This document shows positions 7,937 to 16,350 of a stretch of DNA of 64,000 nt, piece after piece. Where the stretch lies: assembly GCA_965248905.1 (NCBI GenBank), contig CBDFKS010000007.1:186001-250000 (forward strand), given 5' to 3'. The translations under genes were made by a program, and so were the position numbers. Below the pieces are notes generated by a model. That model made no database searches and was not told where the DNA came from. It saw only the letters and a list, made by a program, of their open reading frames with translations. The first letter of the stretch is position 1, and the number at the start of each line of letters is the position of its first letter. This DNA is from CBDFKS01 sp965248905 (GTDB lineage: Bacteria; Chloroflexota; Dehalococcoidia; Lucifugimonadales; JAGWBF01).

Positions 7937-9136
7937 TTGAACTTGCCTTTAAGCGGCATTCGCATCCTGGACCTGTCCCAGGCCCTGGCAGGCCCTATGT
8001 CCACCAGAATGCTAGGTGATCTGGGAGCAGAGATCATCAAGATAGAAATTCCTCGAGTAGGTGAGGCATCCCGCCGCATGGGCACTTCCTTCATCAACGG
8101 CGAGAGCGTTTATTACATGATCTTCAACAGGAACAAGAAGGGTATAACCCTGAATCTTCAGGCAGAGGAGGGCAGGCAAATCTTTTACCGTCTCGCCAAA
8201 GTGTCCGATGTGGTGCTGGACAACTTCCGTCCAGGTGTGACTGCTCGCCTGGAAGTGGACTACGAGACCTTGAAAAAGGTCAACCCGTCTATAATCTGCT
8301 GCTCTGTGTCGGGATTCGGCCAGGATGGCCCGTACAAGGAACGCCCGGTCTTCGACTCAGTGATCCAGGCACTGTCGGGGACCATGAGTGTCACTGGAGA
8401 GCCCGGATCGTCGCCGGCAGTCATGGGCTTTGCAGTCACCGACATCGGCGGTGGATATGGTGCTACCGTTGGAGTCCTAGCGGCTCTATTGGCCAGGGAG
8501 CGAACTGGGGAAGGGTGCGAGGTGGACCTGAGCCTGCTGGATGTACAGCTGACTTTTCAGGGACACCTCTCAGAAGCATACTTGGGAGGCGGAAGAGTGC
8601 CGGGCCCCGGCGGCTCTGTCCAGTCCGCGAACCTACCCAACGGCGCATTCAAGACCAAGGATGGAAAGTATCTACAGATTCACTGCGCCACGCAGAAGTT
8701 CTATGAAGCCCTGGTCGGTGCGCTGGCCGCCAACGTGAGAGGGTGCGAGGGACTGCCCTATGATCAGCGCTTCATTGCCATGGAAGGTCGCCGGCAGAAC
8801 TGGGAAGAGCTGAGAGGTGTACTCTCCGACGCCTTCGCCACCAAGACCGCCGACCGGTGGATGGAGCTCCTGGGAGACGTGGTGCCCATTGCTCCCGTGA
8901 ACACAATTGCCGAGGCTTTTGACGATCCCCAGGTGCTGCACCGGAACATGTTGGTGGAAGCCGATCACCCACTGGCTGGCAGATACAAGATGCCCGGCAA
9001 CCCCATCAAGATGGGCCAGGAGGAGGCTTTCAGTCCGGCGCCAACCTTGGGCCAGCATAATCGGGAAGTTCTGACCGAGCTTCTGGGATACTCGCAAGAC
9101 GATCTGGTCGTTCTAAGTGAGAAGGGTATTATATAA
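7937..9136 (+). CDS. CaiB/BaiF family CoA transferase (family III)
   Basis: A 399-residue protein of normal length. It begins GIRILDLSQALAGPMSTRML and continues GDLGAEIIKIEIPRVGEASR, the classical start of class III CoA transferases, with the conserved LDNFRPG stretch and the internal FDSVIQALSG. The catalytic Asp of the family is expected near residue 170, in the FAVTDIGGGYG segment. The enzyme moves CoA between two acids; the substrates cannot be told from sequence. The start is TTG, with GGAG six bases upstream. It forms a short operon-like unit with the following FmdB-type gene. Confidence 0.9.
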   Translation: MNLPLSGIRILDLSQALAGPMSTRMLGDLGAEIIKIEIPRVGEASRRMGTSFINGESVYYMIFNRNKKGITLNLQAEEGRQIFYRLAKVSDVVLDNFRPGVTARLEVDYETLKKVNPSIICCSVSGFGQDGPYKERPVFDSVIQALSGTMSVTGEPGSSPAVMGFAVTDIGGGYGATVGVLAALLARERTGEGCEVDLSLLDVQLTFQGHLSEAYLGGGRVPGPGGSVQSANLPNGAFKTKDGKYLQIHCATQKFYEALVGALAANVRGCEGLPYDQRFIAMEGRRQNWEELRGVLSDAFATKTADRWMELLGDVVPIAPVNTIAEAFDDPQVLHRNMLVEADHPLAGRYKMPGNPIKMGQEEAFSPAPTLGQHNREVLTELLGYSQDDLVVLSEKGII

Positions 9137-9193
9137 TGATAATATGAATAGGCTAGGAGCTGACTGTCCTTGTGTCACCTTGGGGAGGTATTG

Positions 9194-9397
9194 ATGCCCA
9201 CCTACGAATATCATTGCGAAAAGTGCCAGCATACATATGATTCTTTCAGGTCCATGTCCAAACGAGACGATCCGGCGCCCTGTCCCAAATGCGGTCAGCC
9301 GGGGGAGCGACAAATCACGACTTTCGGGTTCAAATACGAGGGCCACTACTACATGGGCCACCCATTAGAGCGAAGACGGACTGACCCCCACGATTAA
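9194..9397 (+). CDS. FmdB-type zinc ribbon protein
   Basis: The 67-residue protein begins MPTYEYHCEKCQHTYDSFRS, followed by PCPKCGQPGERQITTFGFKY. The two CxxC pairs and the PTYEY start are diagnostic of the FmdB/CxxC_CXXC_SSSS zinc-ribbon family. GGGGAGG lies just before the ATG at 9194. It follows the CoA transferase by 57 bases and may share its transcript. Confidence 0.85.
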   Translation: MPTYEYHCEKCQHTYDSFRSMSKRDDPAPCPKCGQPGERQITTFGFKYEGHYYMGHPLERRRTDPHD

Positions 9398-9486
9398 GAG
9401 CCTATTCGACATCTGCCCCACCCTGAAGGGCACAGTAAAGAGGTCATCGGATAGGTTCTAGGTTTCGGGACAAGGCTACTACTTCC

Positions 9487-9843
9487 CTATCCCTTGACGG
9501 CTAAGCACTCCATGCAAGTGCATAGGTCCCTGAGGACTTCATAGGTGTAGATGCCCGTGTAGTGGGCATCGCTCCAAAGGAATTCAACAGCGTAGTTGCC
9601 TATCATCATGTAGTCTGCGGCGTACAGGTCCTGGCGCACTGTGTCCGGGTCCAGGCGGGGCGCCTGAGTCCACTCATCGATACACTGGGCACAGGGGCAG
9701 CGCAAACGGAGAAATCTGGGCGAATAAAGGCTGCGGTGGCCATCCTTCCACAGAATCCGTATTCCCTGCTCCTCGATCTCGATCTTCTCGGGCGCTAAGT
9801 CGGTGCTCACTGAGACTTCCTCCCGCGGTTCGCGCTTCTTCAA
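9487..9843 (-). CDS. DUF971 domain protein
   Basis: This 118-residue protein contains the DUF971 domain: GIRILWKDGHRSLYSPRFLR, then LRCPCAQCIDEWT and the ending YTYEVLRDLCTCMEC. DUF971 is also found at the N terminus of gamma-butyrobetaine hydroxylase-like enzymes and next to iron-sulfur carrier genes. The start is a TTG. A perfect TATAAT box lies on the minus strand at 9869-9864, about 20 bases upstream, with only a weak -35, so the leader is short. Confidence 0.8.
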   Translation of the reverse strand: MKKREPREEVSVSTDLAPEKIEIEEQGIRILWKDGHRSLYSPRFLRLRCPCAQCIDEWTQAPRLDPDTVRQDLYAADYMMIGNYAVEFLWSDAHYTGIYTYEVLRDLCTCMECLAVKG

Positions 9844-10054
9844 TGGTTAATGGGATTACTCTCATTATAACCTAAATTAGCACGGCTCTATCAGGTTCAG
9901 TCGGATGGACGAAGCATCTGGCGGTAAGTGGTCTCCACCCCCATATACACTTTGCTGAAATAAGCATCCGTCCCCACTTCAGATCCTTCGCGGAGTTTAC
10001 CCTGAAGAACGAAGGGGCTCAGGATGATAAGGAAAATACCCTAGCGAATTTGGT

Positions 10055-10178
10055 AGGGTCTTTTAGTTCTCCCCACTGTCATTCCTACGAAAGTGTCTTT
10101 GCGAGCGAAGCGAAGCAATCCAAAGGTGGGAGATTGCTTCAGGGCTTTGCCCTTCGCGACGACAATTAAAAGACCCTA
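10055..10178. repeat. palindromic short element, copy 1
   Basis: The element runs from TAGGGTCTTTTAGTT to AATTAAAAGACCCTA, inverted ends of about 15 bp with one mismatch, and contains GGGAGATTGCTTCAGGG and GCGAGCGAAGCGAAGCAATC, the core of a palindromic repeat common in Dehalococcoidia and some Deltaproteobacteria. The 15-mer CCCTAGCGAATTTGG occurs directly at both flanks (10039-10053 and 10174-10188). A second copy is at 19031-19147. It has no coding capacity and lies about 90 bases upstream of the GntR gene. Confidence 0.75.
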
Positions 10179-10197
10179 GCGAATTTGGCCGAAGGCA

Positions 10198-10225
10198 TTG
10201 ACAACTCGATTTTGGGTTGTACAAT
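10198..10225 (+). promoter_or_regulatory. sigma70-type promoter of the GntR gene
   Basis: TTGACA at 10198-10203 and TACAAT at 10220-10225 are separated by 16 bases. The expected start site is near 10232, leaving a leader of about 37 bases before the ATG at 10269. Confidence 0.7.
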
Positions 10226-10268
10226 AGACACATCGAAATTGGTCTGACCAGCCGACCACGAGCCTATA

Positions 10269-11009
10269 ATGGAAGATTTTAAAGTTATAAAGCGTAGAAG
10301 GCTATACCAGGATATCGTGGGTCAGATTCAGGAGTTTATCCGAGAGGGTATCCTGAAGCCCGGCGATAGGCTGCCTTCCGAGCGGGAGTTGGCCGAGCGC
10401 CTTCAAGTGAGCCGCAGCTCCCTCCGCGAAGCGATTCGAGCCCTGGAGCTAAAGGGGCTGGTGGTGAGCCGTCCAGGAGCCGGGACCTTCGTCAGTACCG
10501 AGAGCCTGGATACGCTTATATCCATCATTGCGTCCTCTTTGACTGACGAAAGAGACACTCTCAACGATGTCTTTGAAGTTCGCCACTTGTTGGAGCCTCA
10601 GATAGCGGCGCTGGCGGCAGAGCGGGCGGACGAAATGGACATCGAAAAAATGGAGGAGGCTCTACTCCAACAGGAACGACAGGTAGCCAGAGGTGAGACA
10701 GGCGTTGAGGGTGATACCGCCTTCCATTTCGCGTTGGCCCAGGCGACACAGAATGGAGCGCTGGTAAAAGTGATCTCGACCATAGCTGATGTGCTCACGC
10801 AGTCCCGGGACCAGTCTCTCCAGTCCCCAGGCCGGCCCCAGCGGTCCCTCGCCTCCCATAGGCACATCCTAGAGATGGTCCGCCGCCGAGACGCCGATGA
10901 AGCCACTTCGGCCATGGAATACCACATCTCGGAGGTTGAACCGGCCCATTATCTTGACGACGAGTGGTCGGAGACAGCTACGCCCGTAGCCACTGGGCTG
11001 GACGGGTGA
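10269..11009 (+). CDS. GntR family regulator, FadR (FCD) subfamily
   Basis: The 246-residue protein has an N-terminal winged helix (LYQDIVGQIQEFIREGILKP, then LPSERELAERLQVSRSSLRE and KGLVVSRPGAGTFV) and a C-terminal FCD ligand domain from about residue 95 (FEVRHLLEPQIAALAAERAD, HFALAQATQN, SHRHILEMVRRRD with the metal-binding histidines). Members are repressors that respond to acyl-CoAs or organic acids. It directly precedes and runs in the same direction as the 2-oxoacid:ferredoxin oxidoreductase genes 60 bases downstream, so it is a good candidate regulator of them. Confidence 0.9.
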   Translation: MEDFKVIKRRRLYQDIVGQIQEFIREGILKPGDRLPSERELAERLQVSRSSLREAIRALELKGLVVSRPGAGTFVSTESLDTLISIIASSLTDERDTLNDVFEVRHLLEPQIAALAAERADEMDIEKMEEALLQQERQVARGETGVEGDTAFHFALAQATQNGALVKVISTIADVLTQSRDQSLQSPGRPQRSLASHRHILEMVRRRDADEATSAMEYHISEVEPAHYLDDEWSETATPVATGLDG

Positions 11010-11069
11010 TACGGCTCTTATAGCTAGCGTAGATCAAGGGATTCTGGAGCTTAATTTAGGAGGAGTCTT

Positions 11070-12218
11070 ATGGGCAAAGTAGGCGTGGAGGTAGTGTACC
11101 GAGGTATATTCCAAAAGAGCCTTGCCAGGAATATTTGCCGCGGTATCGTTCTGGCAGCCAGCAAAGAAGGCAAGGTCGGCACGTCCTTTGGACGCTATGG
11201 CGACTCGCCGGAGCGGAACGGAATCCCGGCCAAGCAGTTCGCCGTGATTGCCGATACCGCAGAGGAACTGGAAGAGAACCTGACTATGTACGAGGCCGAT
11301 AACGTGGACGTTACCATTGCCGTTGATGATACCTTGTGCAAAGGCGTCGAGTCCTGGGGCTGGTATGGACTTCAGCCCATCAACCAGCGCACCAAGGAGA
11401 ATGGCACCCTACTGGTCACCTCCATGCAGGGCAGGAGCGACCTGGTTCAAGATTCGCACCAGAAAGACGTCCCCTATAACATTGGCGTGGTAAAGGGGAC
11501 AGTGAGCTTTTCCGGCCTCTGGGTCTACAAGGATGACCATACTGATGTGCGAATATTAGGGGCTCTGTGCAAGGTGTGCCCAGAGCTGGTGAGCATCGAG
11601 ACTATGGAGGAGGCCATTCGCGAGCAGTGGAATAGCGACGTCAAGGTAGACTCCGCACGAAAGTCCTATGAGCGAATGGAGACCAAGGTGGTGGAGCCCG
11701 GAGAGGGCAACACGGAGGTCCCGTTCAGCTTTGACCTGCCCGGATGGACCCAGATGGAAGAGGCTCTGGTGGTAAGAGCCATACCCCAAGGTGGAGGCTT
11801 CCGGGATGGTGACGCAGGCTACGAGCCCAAGAGGAACCCCTATTTCAAGAAGTTCAGCACCAGGTCCATGCGGCCCGTGATAGATTTCGAGACGTGCATC
11901 AAATGCACCCTCTGCTGGCTCCAGTGCCCGGACACATGCTTCGATGTGACCCCAGATGGGCTCTACGATGCCAACATGGAGTCCTGCTGCGGCTGCGGGG
12001 TGTGCGAGGCGGTCTGCCCCGTTCCCGACTGCGTCACCATGGTAAACGAAGCCGAGTTCAACGATAACGACAGCCAGTGGGAGATGTGGGAAAAGGACAA
12101 CGACAGCTACAAAAAGTGGATGACCGGGCTAATCGAGAAACAGAAGGTCGAGAGCAGGTCTCACGGCTTCCATCATGTGGGCCAGTACAAAGAAGAAATA
12201 GCCCAGATGCAGGATTAG
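11070..12218 (+). CDS. 2-oxoacid:ferredoxin oxidoreductase, fused gamma-delta subunit
   Basis: In 382 residues this joins a gamma domain (GIVLAASKEGKVGTSFGRYG, then MYEADNVDVTIAVDDTL) to a C-terminal delta ferredoxin domain with CIKCTLCWLQCPDTCF and CCGCGVCEAVCPVPDC, the ligands of two [4Fe-4S] clusters. The enzyme oxidises pyruvate or another 2-oxoacid to the acyl-CoA and passes electrons to ferredoxin. A strong TTAGGAGGAG precedes the start. The alpha and beta genes follow in the same direction. Fusion of gamma and delta is known in several bacterial phyla. The substrate acid cannot be read from sequence. Confidence 0.88.
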   Translation: MGKVGVEVVYRGIFQKSLARNICRGIVLAASKEGKVGTSFGRYGDSPERNGIPAKQFAVIADTAEELEENLTMYEADNVDVTIAVDDTLCKGVESWGWYGLQPINQRTKENGTLLVTSMQGRSDLVQDSHQKDVPYNIGVVKGTVSFSGLWVYKDDHTDVRILGALCKVCPELVSIETMEEAIREQWNSDVKVDSARKSYERMETKVVEPGEGNTEVPFSFDLPGWTQMEEALVVRAIPQGGGFRDGDAGYEPKRNPYFKKFSTRSMRPVIDFETCIKCTLCWLQCPDTCFDVTPDGLYDANMESCCGCGVCEAVCPVPDCVTMVNEAEFNDNDSQWEMWEKDNDSYKKWMTGLIEKQKVESRSHGFHHVGQYKEEIAQMQD

Positions 12219-12285
12219 CTTCCACATCCCAACAGGGCAGGCTCTGCCCTTGGCCGGTCAACACGAAAGGAGCAAAGGAGGATTA

Positions 12286-13497
12286 ATGGTTACAGTCGAG
12301 CGAATAGAGCGAGAAGAGCTCATCAGCGGCAGTGAAGCCGTCGCGATAGCATGCGGTTTGGCGGATGTGGACGTAATCACGGCCTATCCGATCCGCCCTT
12401 ACGATACGGTCATGCAGTACGTATCCAAGCTAGTAGCCGACGGAGATCTGGACTGTGAGTTCATCGTTGCCGAGAGTGAACACTCCCAGTTCGAGATAGT
12501 GAAGCATGCCAGCGCAGTTGGAGCCCGAACCTTTTGTGGGTCGAGCGGTGTGGGCTGGTTCTACGCCTTCGAGGCCATCACTGTTACGGCAGGCCTGAGG
12601 CTTCCGGTGGTGGCCATGGTGGGTAACAGAGCTCTGGATGACCCAGGTGCCTTCGGCGTAGAGCATAACGATGCTCTGGCGGTGCGGGACTTGGGCTGGA
12701 TGCTCAACTGGGTATCCACTGCACAGGAGGCCCTGGATACTGCGCTCATGGCATGGAGGATAGCCGAAGACCCAAGGGTATATCTCCCCTGTGCCATCAG
12801 CACCGATGGCTCTTTCCTTACCCACTCTCAGGTGCTCACAAAGGTGCCTGACAAGAGTCTGGTGGAGAAGTTCCTGCCAGCCTATGACCGGGGCAAGCTG
12901 CTCCTACATCCCGATAACCCTATCACCATCGCCCCTCAAGTCAATGAGGACTGGCTGATGGAGATTCGCAAGCAGACCGACGAGGCCATGCGCCGGGCCA
13001 AAGGGGTCATCGAAGAGGTCTACGAGGAGTTCAGAGGTATCTTCGGACGAGGGACCCCCAGCCCCTTCTTCGAAGAGTACATGACCGAGGATGCGGAGAT
13101 CGTCTTCGTAGGTATGGGCACATTGGCGATGCCGGTTAGGGTGGCCGTCCGGAAGCTGCGAGAGCAGGGTGTCAAGGTGGGATTCGTGCGTATCAAGTGG
13201 TTCCGTCCCTTCGCCACTCAAGAAATAAGAGAGCTGCTGTCCCGCTTCAAGGCCATAGGGGTTATTGACAGGGACTACTCTTATGGTGCACCATCTTATG
13301 GAGGAATCCTGTTCCAAGAGATCAGGTCTGCCTTGTATCCCCTGGAGAAAAGGCCGACAGTGATTAGCTTCATAGCCGGACTAGGTGGCCGTGAAGTTCG
13401 AGGACAAAACGTCATAGAGATGACGGATATTCTGCGCCAAGCTCTGAGCACAGGTAAAGTAGAGCAGGAAAATTACTGGATTGGAGTGAGGGAGTAA
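12286..13497 (+). CDS. 2-oxoacid:ferredoxin oxidoreductase, alpha subunit
   Basis: The 403-residue protein starts with GSEAVAIACGLADVDVITAY and PIRPYDTVMQYVS, the N-terminal pyrimidine-binding domain of the alpha subunit, and ends with the domain-II pattern VGFVRIKWFRPFATQEIREL. The conserved threonine/proline-rich YPIxP loop and SSGVGWFYAFEAITV are present. I chose the ATG at 12286 since GGAGG lies six bases before it; the upstream in-frame ATG at 12250 has no such site. It forms an operon with its neighbours; the beta gene begins four bases after its stop. Confidence 0.9.
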   Translation: MVTVERIEREELISGSEAVAIACGLADVDVITAYPIRPYDTVMQYVSKLVADGDLDCEFIVAESEHSQFEIVKHASAVGARTFCGSSGVGWFYAFEAITVTAGLRLPVVAMVGNRALDDPGAFGVEHNDALAVRDLGWMLNWVSTAQEALDTALMAWRIAEDPRVYLPCAISTDGSFLTHSQVLTKVPDKSLVEKFLPAYDRGKLLLHPDNPITIAPQVNEDWLMEIRKQTDEAMRRAKGVIEEVYEEFRGIFGRGTPSPFFEEYMTEDAEIVFVGMGTLAMPVRVAVRKLREQGVKVGFVRIKWFRPFATQEIRELLSRFKAIGVIDRDYSYGAPSYGGILFQEIRSALYPLEKRPTVISFIAGLGGREVRGQNVIEMTDILRQALSTGKVEQENYWIGVRE

Positions 13498-13500
13498 GAT

Positions 13501-14490
13501 ATGGCTACTGTAATAGATCTACCAGACGTAAAGGGAGTCAAAAACATACCCCTCGAGGAGATGTTCACCTCCGGGCACAGGACCTGCCAGGGCTGCGAGT
13601 CTGCCTTGGTGATGCGCCTTATGGTGAAGGCAGCCGGAGACAGATCAATCGTAGTGGGAAGCACGGGTTGTATGTATGTAGCCAACACCACCTACTACAC
13701 GACTCCGTGGGTCGTGCCCTGGATGCACACACAGCTAGGCTCGTCGGGCTCGGCGGCTACAGGGACCGCCGCCGGCTTGAAGGTGCTCATGCGCAAGGGC
13801 AAGATGAAGGAGGAGCCGATCAACGTTATCGCCTTCTGTGGCGATGGTGGCGGCGCAGACATGGGTCTCTCGGCCATTTCCGCTTCTCTCACACATCCCG
13901 AGTACAATCACCTGGTTCTGCTGTACGACAATGAGTCATACGCCAACACAGATATTCAGGTGTCGGGTATGTCCCCCTGGGGCGCCAACTCTACGTTCAG
14001 CCCTCCGGGCAAGGTACACCGTATCATGAACACCCGCTGGAAGAAGAACATGGTGGGGATGCTGGCCGCCGGCCATCCCGAGTGCCGCTACCTGGCCACC
14101 GCCTGCGCCTCTTATGGGTTGGACATGACCAACAAGGTGCGGCGGGCCTTGACCATCGGCGGGCCTACGTTTATCCACAGCATCGACCCATGCCCCAAAG
14201 GCTGGGACTATGACCCCAAGTTCTCCCACGAGCTGGGGATGCTGTCCATAGAGACTGGGTTGTGGGTGCTCTATGAGATCATAGACGGGGAGCTGATCCT
14301 CAACGGACCCTCCAAGATCATGGCCAAGGGGGGCAGGAAACGCAAGCCGGTCTCCGAGTACCTTTCGCGCCAGGGTCGCTTCGCCCACTTCACCGAGGAA
14401 GACACCAAGTACGTCCAGGACAAGGTGGACGAGATGTGGGAGCGTTGGTGGGGCCCCGGTGTCATACCGGTGAATATGAAGGCCGAGTAA
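13501..14490 (+). CDS. 2-oxoacid:ferredoxin oxidoreductase, beta subunit
   Basis: The 329-residue TPP-binding subunit has HRTCQGCESALVMRLMVKAA, the cluster ligand and TPP region, and the thiamine diphosphate motif GDGGGADMGLSAISASLTH followed by LLYDNESYANTDIQVSGMSP. The long tail after residue 260 is basic. Cys residues for a third cluster (CxGC, GSTGC and a later C) are visible. The gene ends the operon; a terminator follows 25 bases later. Confidence 0.9.
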   Translation: MATVIDLPDVKGVKNIPLEEMFTSGHRTCQGCESALVMRLMVKAAGDRSIVVGSTGCMYVANTTYYTTPWVVPWMHTQLGSSGSAATGTAAGLKVLMRKGKMKEEPINVIAFCGDGGGADMGLSAISASLTHPEYNHLVLLYDNESYANTDIQVSGMSPWGANSTFSPPGKVHRIMNTRWKKNMVGMLAAGHPECRYLATACASYGLDMTNKVRRALTIGGPTFIHSIDPCPKGWDYDPKFSHELGMLSIETGLWVLYEIIDGELILNGPSKIMAKGGRKRKPVSEYLSRQGRFAHFTEEDTKYVQDKVDEMWERWWGPGVIPVNMKAE

Positions 14491-14515
14491 GCGGCTACTC
14501 AAAACTGAGGAATTG

Positions 14516-14544
14516 AGGAGGGCTCCAATCTAAGGAGTCCTCCT
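14516..14544 (+). terminator. terminator of the oxidoreductase operon
   Basis: AGGAGGGCTCC pairs with GGAGTCCTCCT with a single G-T wobble around AATCTAA and is followed by TTGTTTCTGTG. Confidence 0.75.
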
Positions 14545-14589
14545 TTGTTTCTGTGAGGGCTGACAACGCTAACCCTTAGAGGAGGACAT

Positions 14590-14835
14590 ATGGAAGACGT
14601 TCAGGCGGAGTTGCAGCGGTTCAAAAAAGACACCGCACACTACCAGGCCCATTACGAGGAGTTGTTTGAGCAGTACCCAGAGCAGTGGGTAGCCATCTAC
14701 GATGAACAGGTTGTGGGTGCCTCACCGGATTTTGACCAGCTGCTTGACGACCTTAACACCAAAGGTGTTCCACCGGGAAGAGGTCTAATTGAACACCTGA
14801 CCAGCAAAGAAGAGATCTGGATCCTCTACTTATGA
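14590..14835 (+). CDS. DUF5678-type small protein
   Basis: The 81-residue protein has YEELFEQYPEQWVAIYDEQV and VGASPDFDQLLDDLNTKG, the pattern of DUF5678: a conserved tryptophan, VAI, a VG turn and a following helix. The function of the family is unknown. AGAGGAGGACAT precedes the start, and the stop overlaps the start of the next gene, so the two proteins are translationally coupled. Confidence 0.7.
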   Translation: MEDVQAELQRFKKDTAHYQAHYEELFEQYPEQWVAIYDEQVVGASPDFDQLLDDLNTKGVPPGRGLIEHLTSKEEIWILYL

Positions 14836-15278
14836 TAAGAGGCTACTTTTCCACCATGGGAGGTGGACGACGTCCTTTCCTCAGTGCAGTAATCCAATTC
14901 CCCACATTAAACCAACGCCTAGAGATTCCGCTCCTTGTGGACACAGGCGCCGATAGAACAATCCTCTCTCCTCGAGATGCCAGACAGATGTCCAGAAGAC
15001 TAGGTTTTGATCTTACATCACTTCCTAGAGGTGCCCCCGGTGCCGGTGTCGGTGGGCAAACAAATACTCGTATCATAGATGCCATATTAGTCCTCGATAA
15101 CTTCTCGGTCCCCTTGACCCTCTCCATTCTGGAGCCACCACCGGGCCCTCCTTCCCCTATCCCTTCACTCCTGGGCAGGGACGTCCTCTCTCAATTCGCC
15201 CTCTTTATGGAGGAACACACAGGCCGGCTGCTGTTGCTTGACCCCCAAGAGGCCAGTTCCCTCAACCTACCTTCCTAG
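14832..15278 (+). CDS. retropepsin-like aspartic protease domain protein
   Basis: The 148-residue protein has the pepsin/retropepsin signature LLVDTGADRTILSPRDA near residue 36 and the second-strand motif SLLGRDVLSQFALFMEE near the end. Proteins of this size with one DTGA motif work as homodimers. It overlaps the DUF5678 gene by four bases, and similar pairs occur widely in environmental genomes. The substrate is unknown; a role as a two-gene maintenance or processing unit would be speculation. Confidence 0.75.
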   Translation: MIRGYFSTMGGGRRPFLSAVIQFPTLNQRLEIPLLVDTGADRTILSPRDARQMSRRLGFDLTSLPRGAPGAGVGGQTNTRIIDAILVLDNFSVPLTLSILEPPPGPPSPIPSLLGRDVLSQFALFMEEHTGRLLLLDPQEASSLNLPS

Positions 15279-15362
15279 GGTTGACCAGATGGTATCACTG
15301 ACCTAAGCTACTGCTAGACCTGTAGGCCATGGCTTATCTAGGAGGCGATGAAGGAGAACAAC

Positions 15363-16328
15363 ATGACCCCACCCACTCTCCGCGACGTGCTGGAGGCACG
15401 GAAGACCATCGCGTCCTACGTCCCTCGTACTCCCCTCCATTACTACGCTGCCTTAAGCCGATTTCTTGATGCGGAGGTGCGTCTCAAGCACGAGAACCAC
15501 CATGCCCTGGGTGCTTTCAAAGTGCGCGGCGGGATAAATCTGCTGGCCCATATGAGCCAAGAAGAGCGCGACCGCGGAGTAATCACCGCTTCGTCGGGCA
15601 ACCATGGCCAGTCCATCGCCTACGCCTGCCAGGTCTTCGGAGCCAAGGCTATAATTGGCCTACCCGAGAACGCCAACCCTCTCAAAGCTCAGTCCATGAG
15701 AAGCCTGGGTGCAGAGTTGGTCTTTCACGGCAGGCACTTCGATGAAGCCAGGGAACACTGCGAGATGCTAGCTCGCGAGGAAGGTTATCGCTATGTTCAC
15801 GCCGTAAACGAGCCCCTTCTGGTGGCCGGTGTGGCTACGGAGACCCTGGAGATAATCGAGGATTTCCCCGACGTAGAGTATATTTTCGCTCCCCTGGGGG
15901 GTGGCAGCGGGGCCGCCGGAGCATGTATAGTGGCCAAGGCCATCAATCCCGGGGTAAAGGTCATAGCTGTGCAGTCGGCACAGGCGCCGGCTGGCTACCT
16001 CTCTTGGAAGAACCGCCGGATCACCCAGGCGCCCATGGAGACAGTGGCCGAAGGCATGGCCACCGCTACCGGCTACGAGCTGACCCAGAGCATCCTGTGG
16101 GAGATGCTGGACGATTTCCTGATAGTAAGTGACGATGAGATATTCCAGGCCATAGCGTTGCTCGTCGAGAAGGCTCACACATTGGCCGAAGGCGCGGGCG
16201 CCGCACCCCTTGCCGGGGCTATCCAGTATCGAGATAACCTACAAGGCAAAAAGGTCGCTCTGATTATCAGTGGCGGAAATATAACCTTAGACCACCTAAG
16301 GCAGGCCCTGAACGCCCATCGAGCTTAG
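15363..16328 (+). CDS. threonine dehydratase/serine racemase-type PLP enzyme
   Basis: A 321-residue fold type II PLP enzyme: the Schiff-base lysine lies in HHALGAFKVRGGINLL, the phosphate loop of PLP in APLGGGSGAAG, and SSGNHGQSIAYACQVFGAKA is the substrate loop. There is no C-terminal ACT domain, so it is the catabolic or racemase-like short form. AAGGAG six bases before the ATG at 15363 favours it over the ATG at 15348, which is too close to the upstream GGAGG. It is followed 22 bases later by an oxidase gene in the same direction. Confidence 0.85.
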   Translation: MTPPTLRDVLEARKTIASYVPRTPLHYYAALSRFLDAEVRLKHENHHALGAFKVRGGINLLAHMSQEERDRGVITASSGNHGQSIAYACQVFGAKAIIGLPENANPLKAQSMRSLGAELVFHGRHFDEAREHCEMLAREEGYRYVHAVNEPLLVAGVATETLEIIEDFPDVEYIFAPLGGGSGAAGACIVAKAINPGVKVIAVQSAQAPAGYLSWKNRRITQAPMETVAEGMATATGYELTQSILWEMLDDFLIVSDDEIFQAIALLVEKAHTLAEGAGAAPLAGAIQYRDNLQGKKVALIISGGNITLDHLRQALNAHRA

Positions 16329-16350
16329 ACGCCTAATAAGGGAGATTTTC

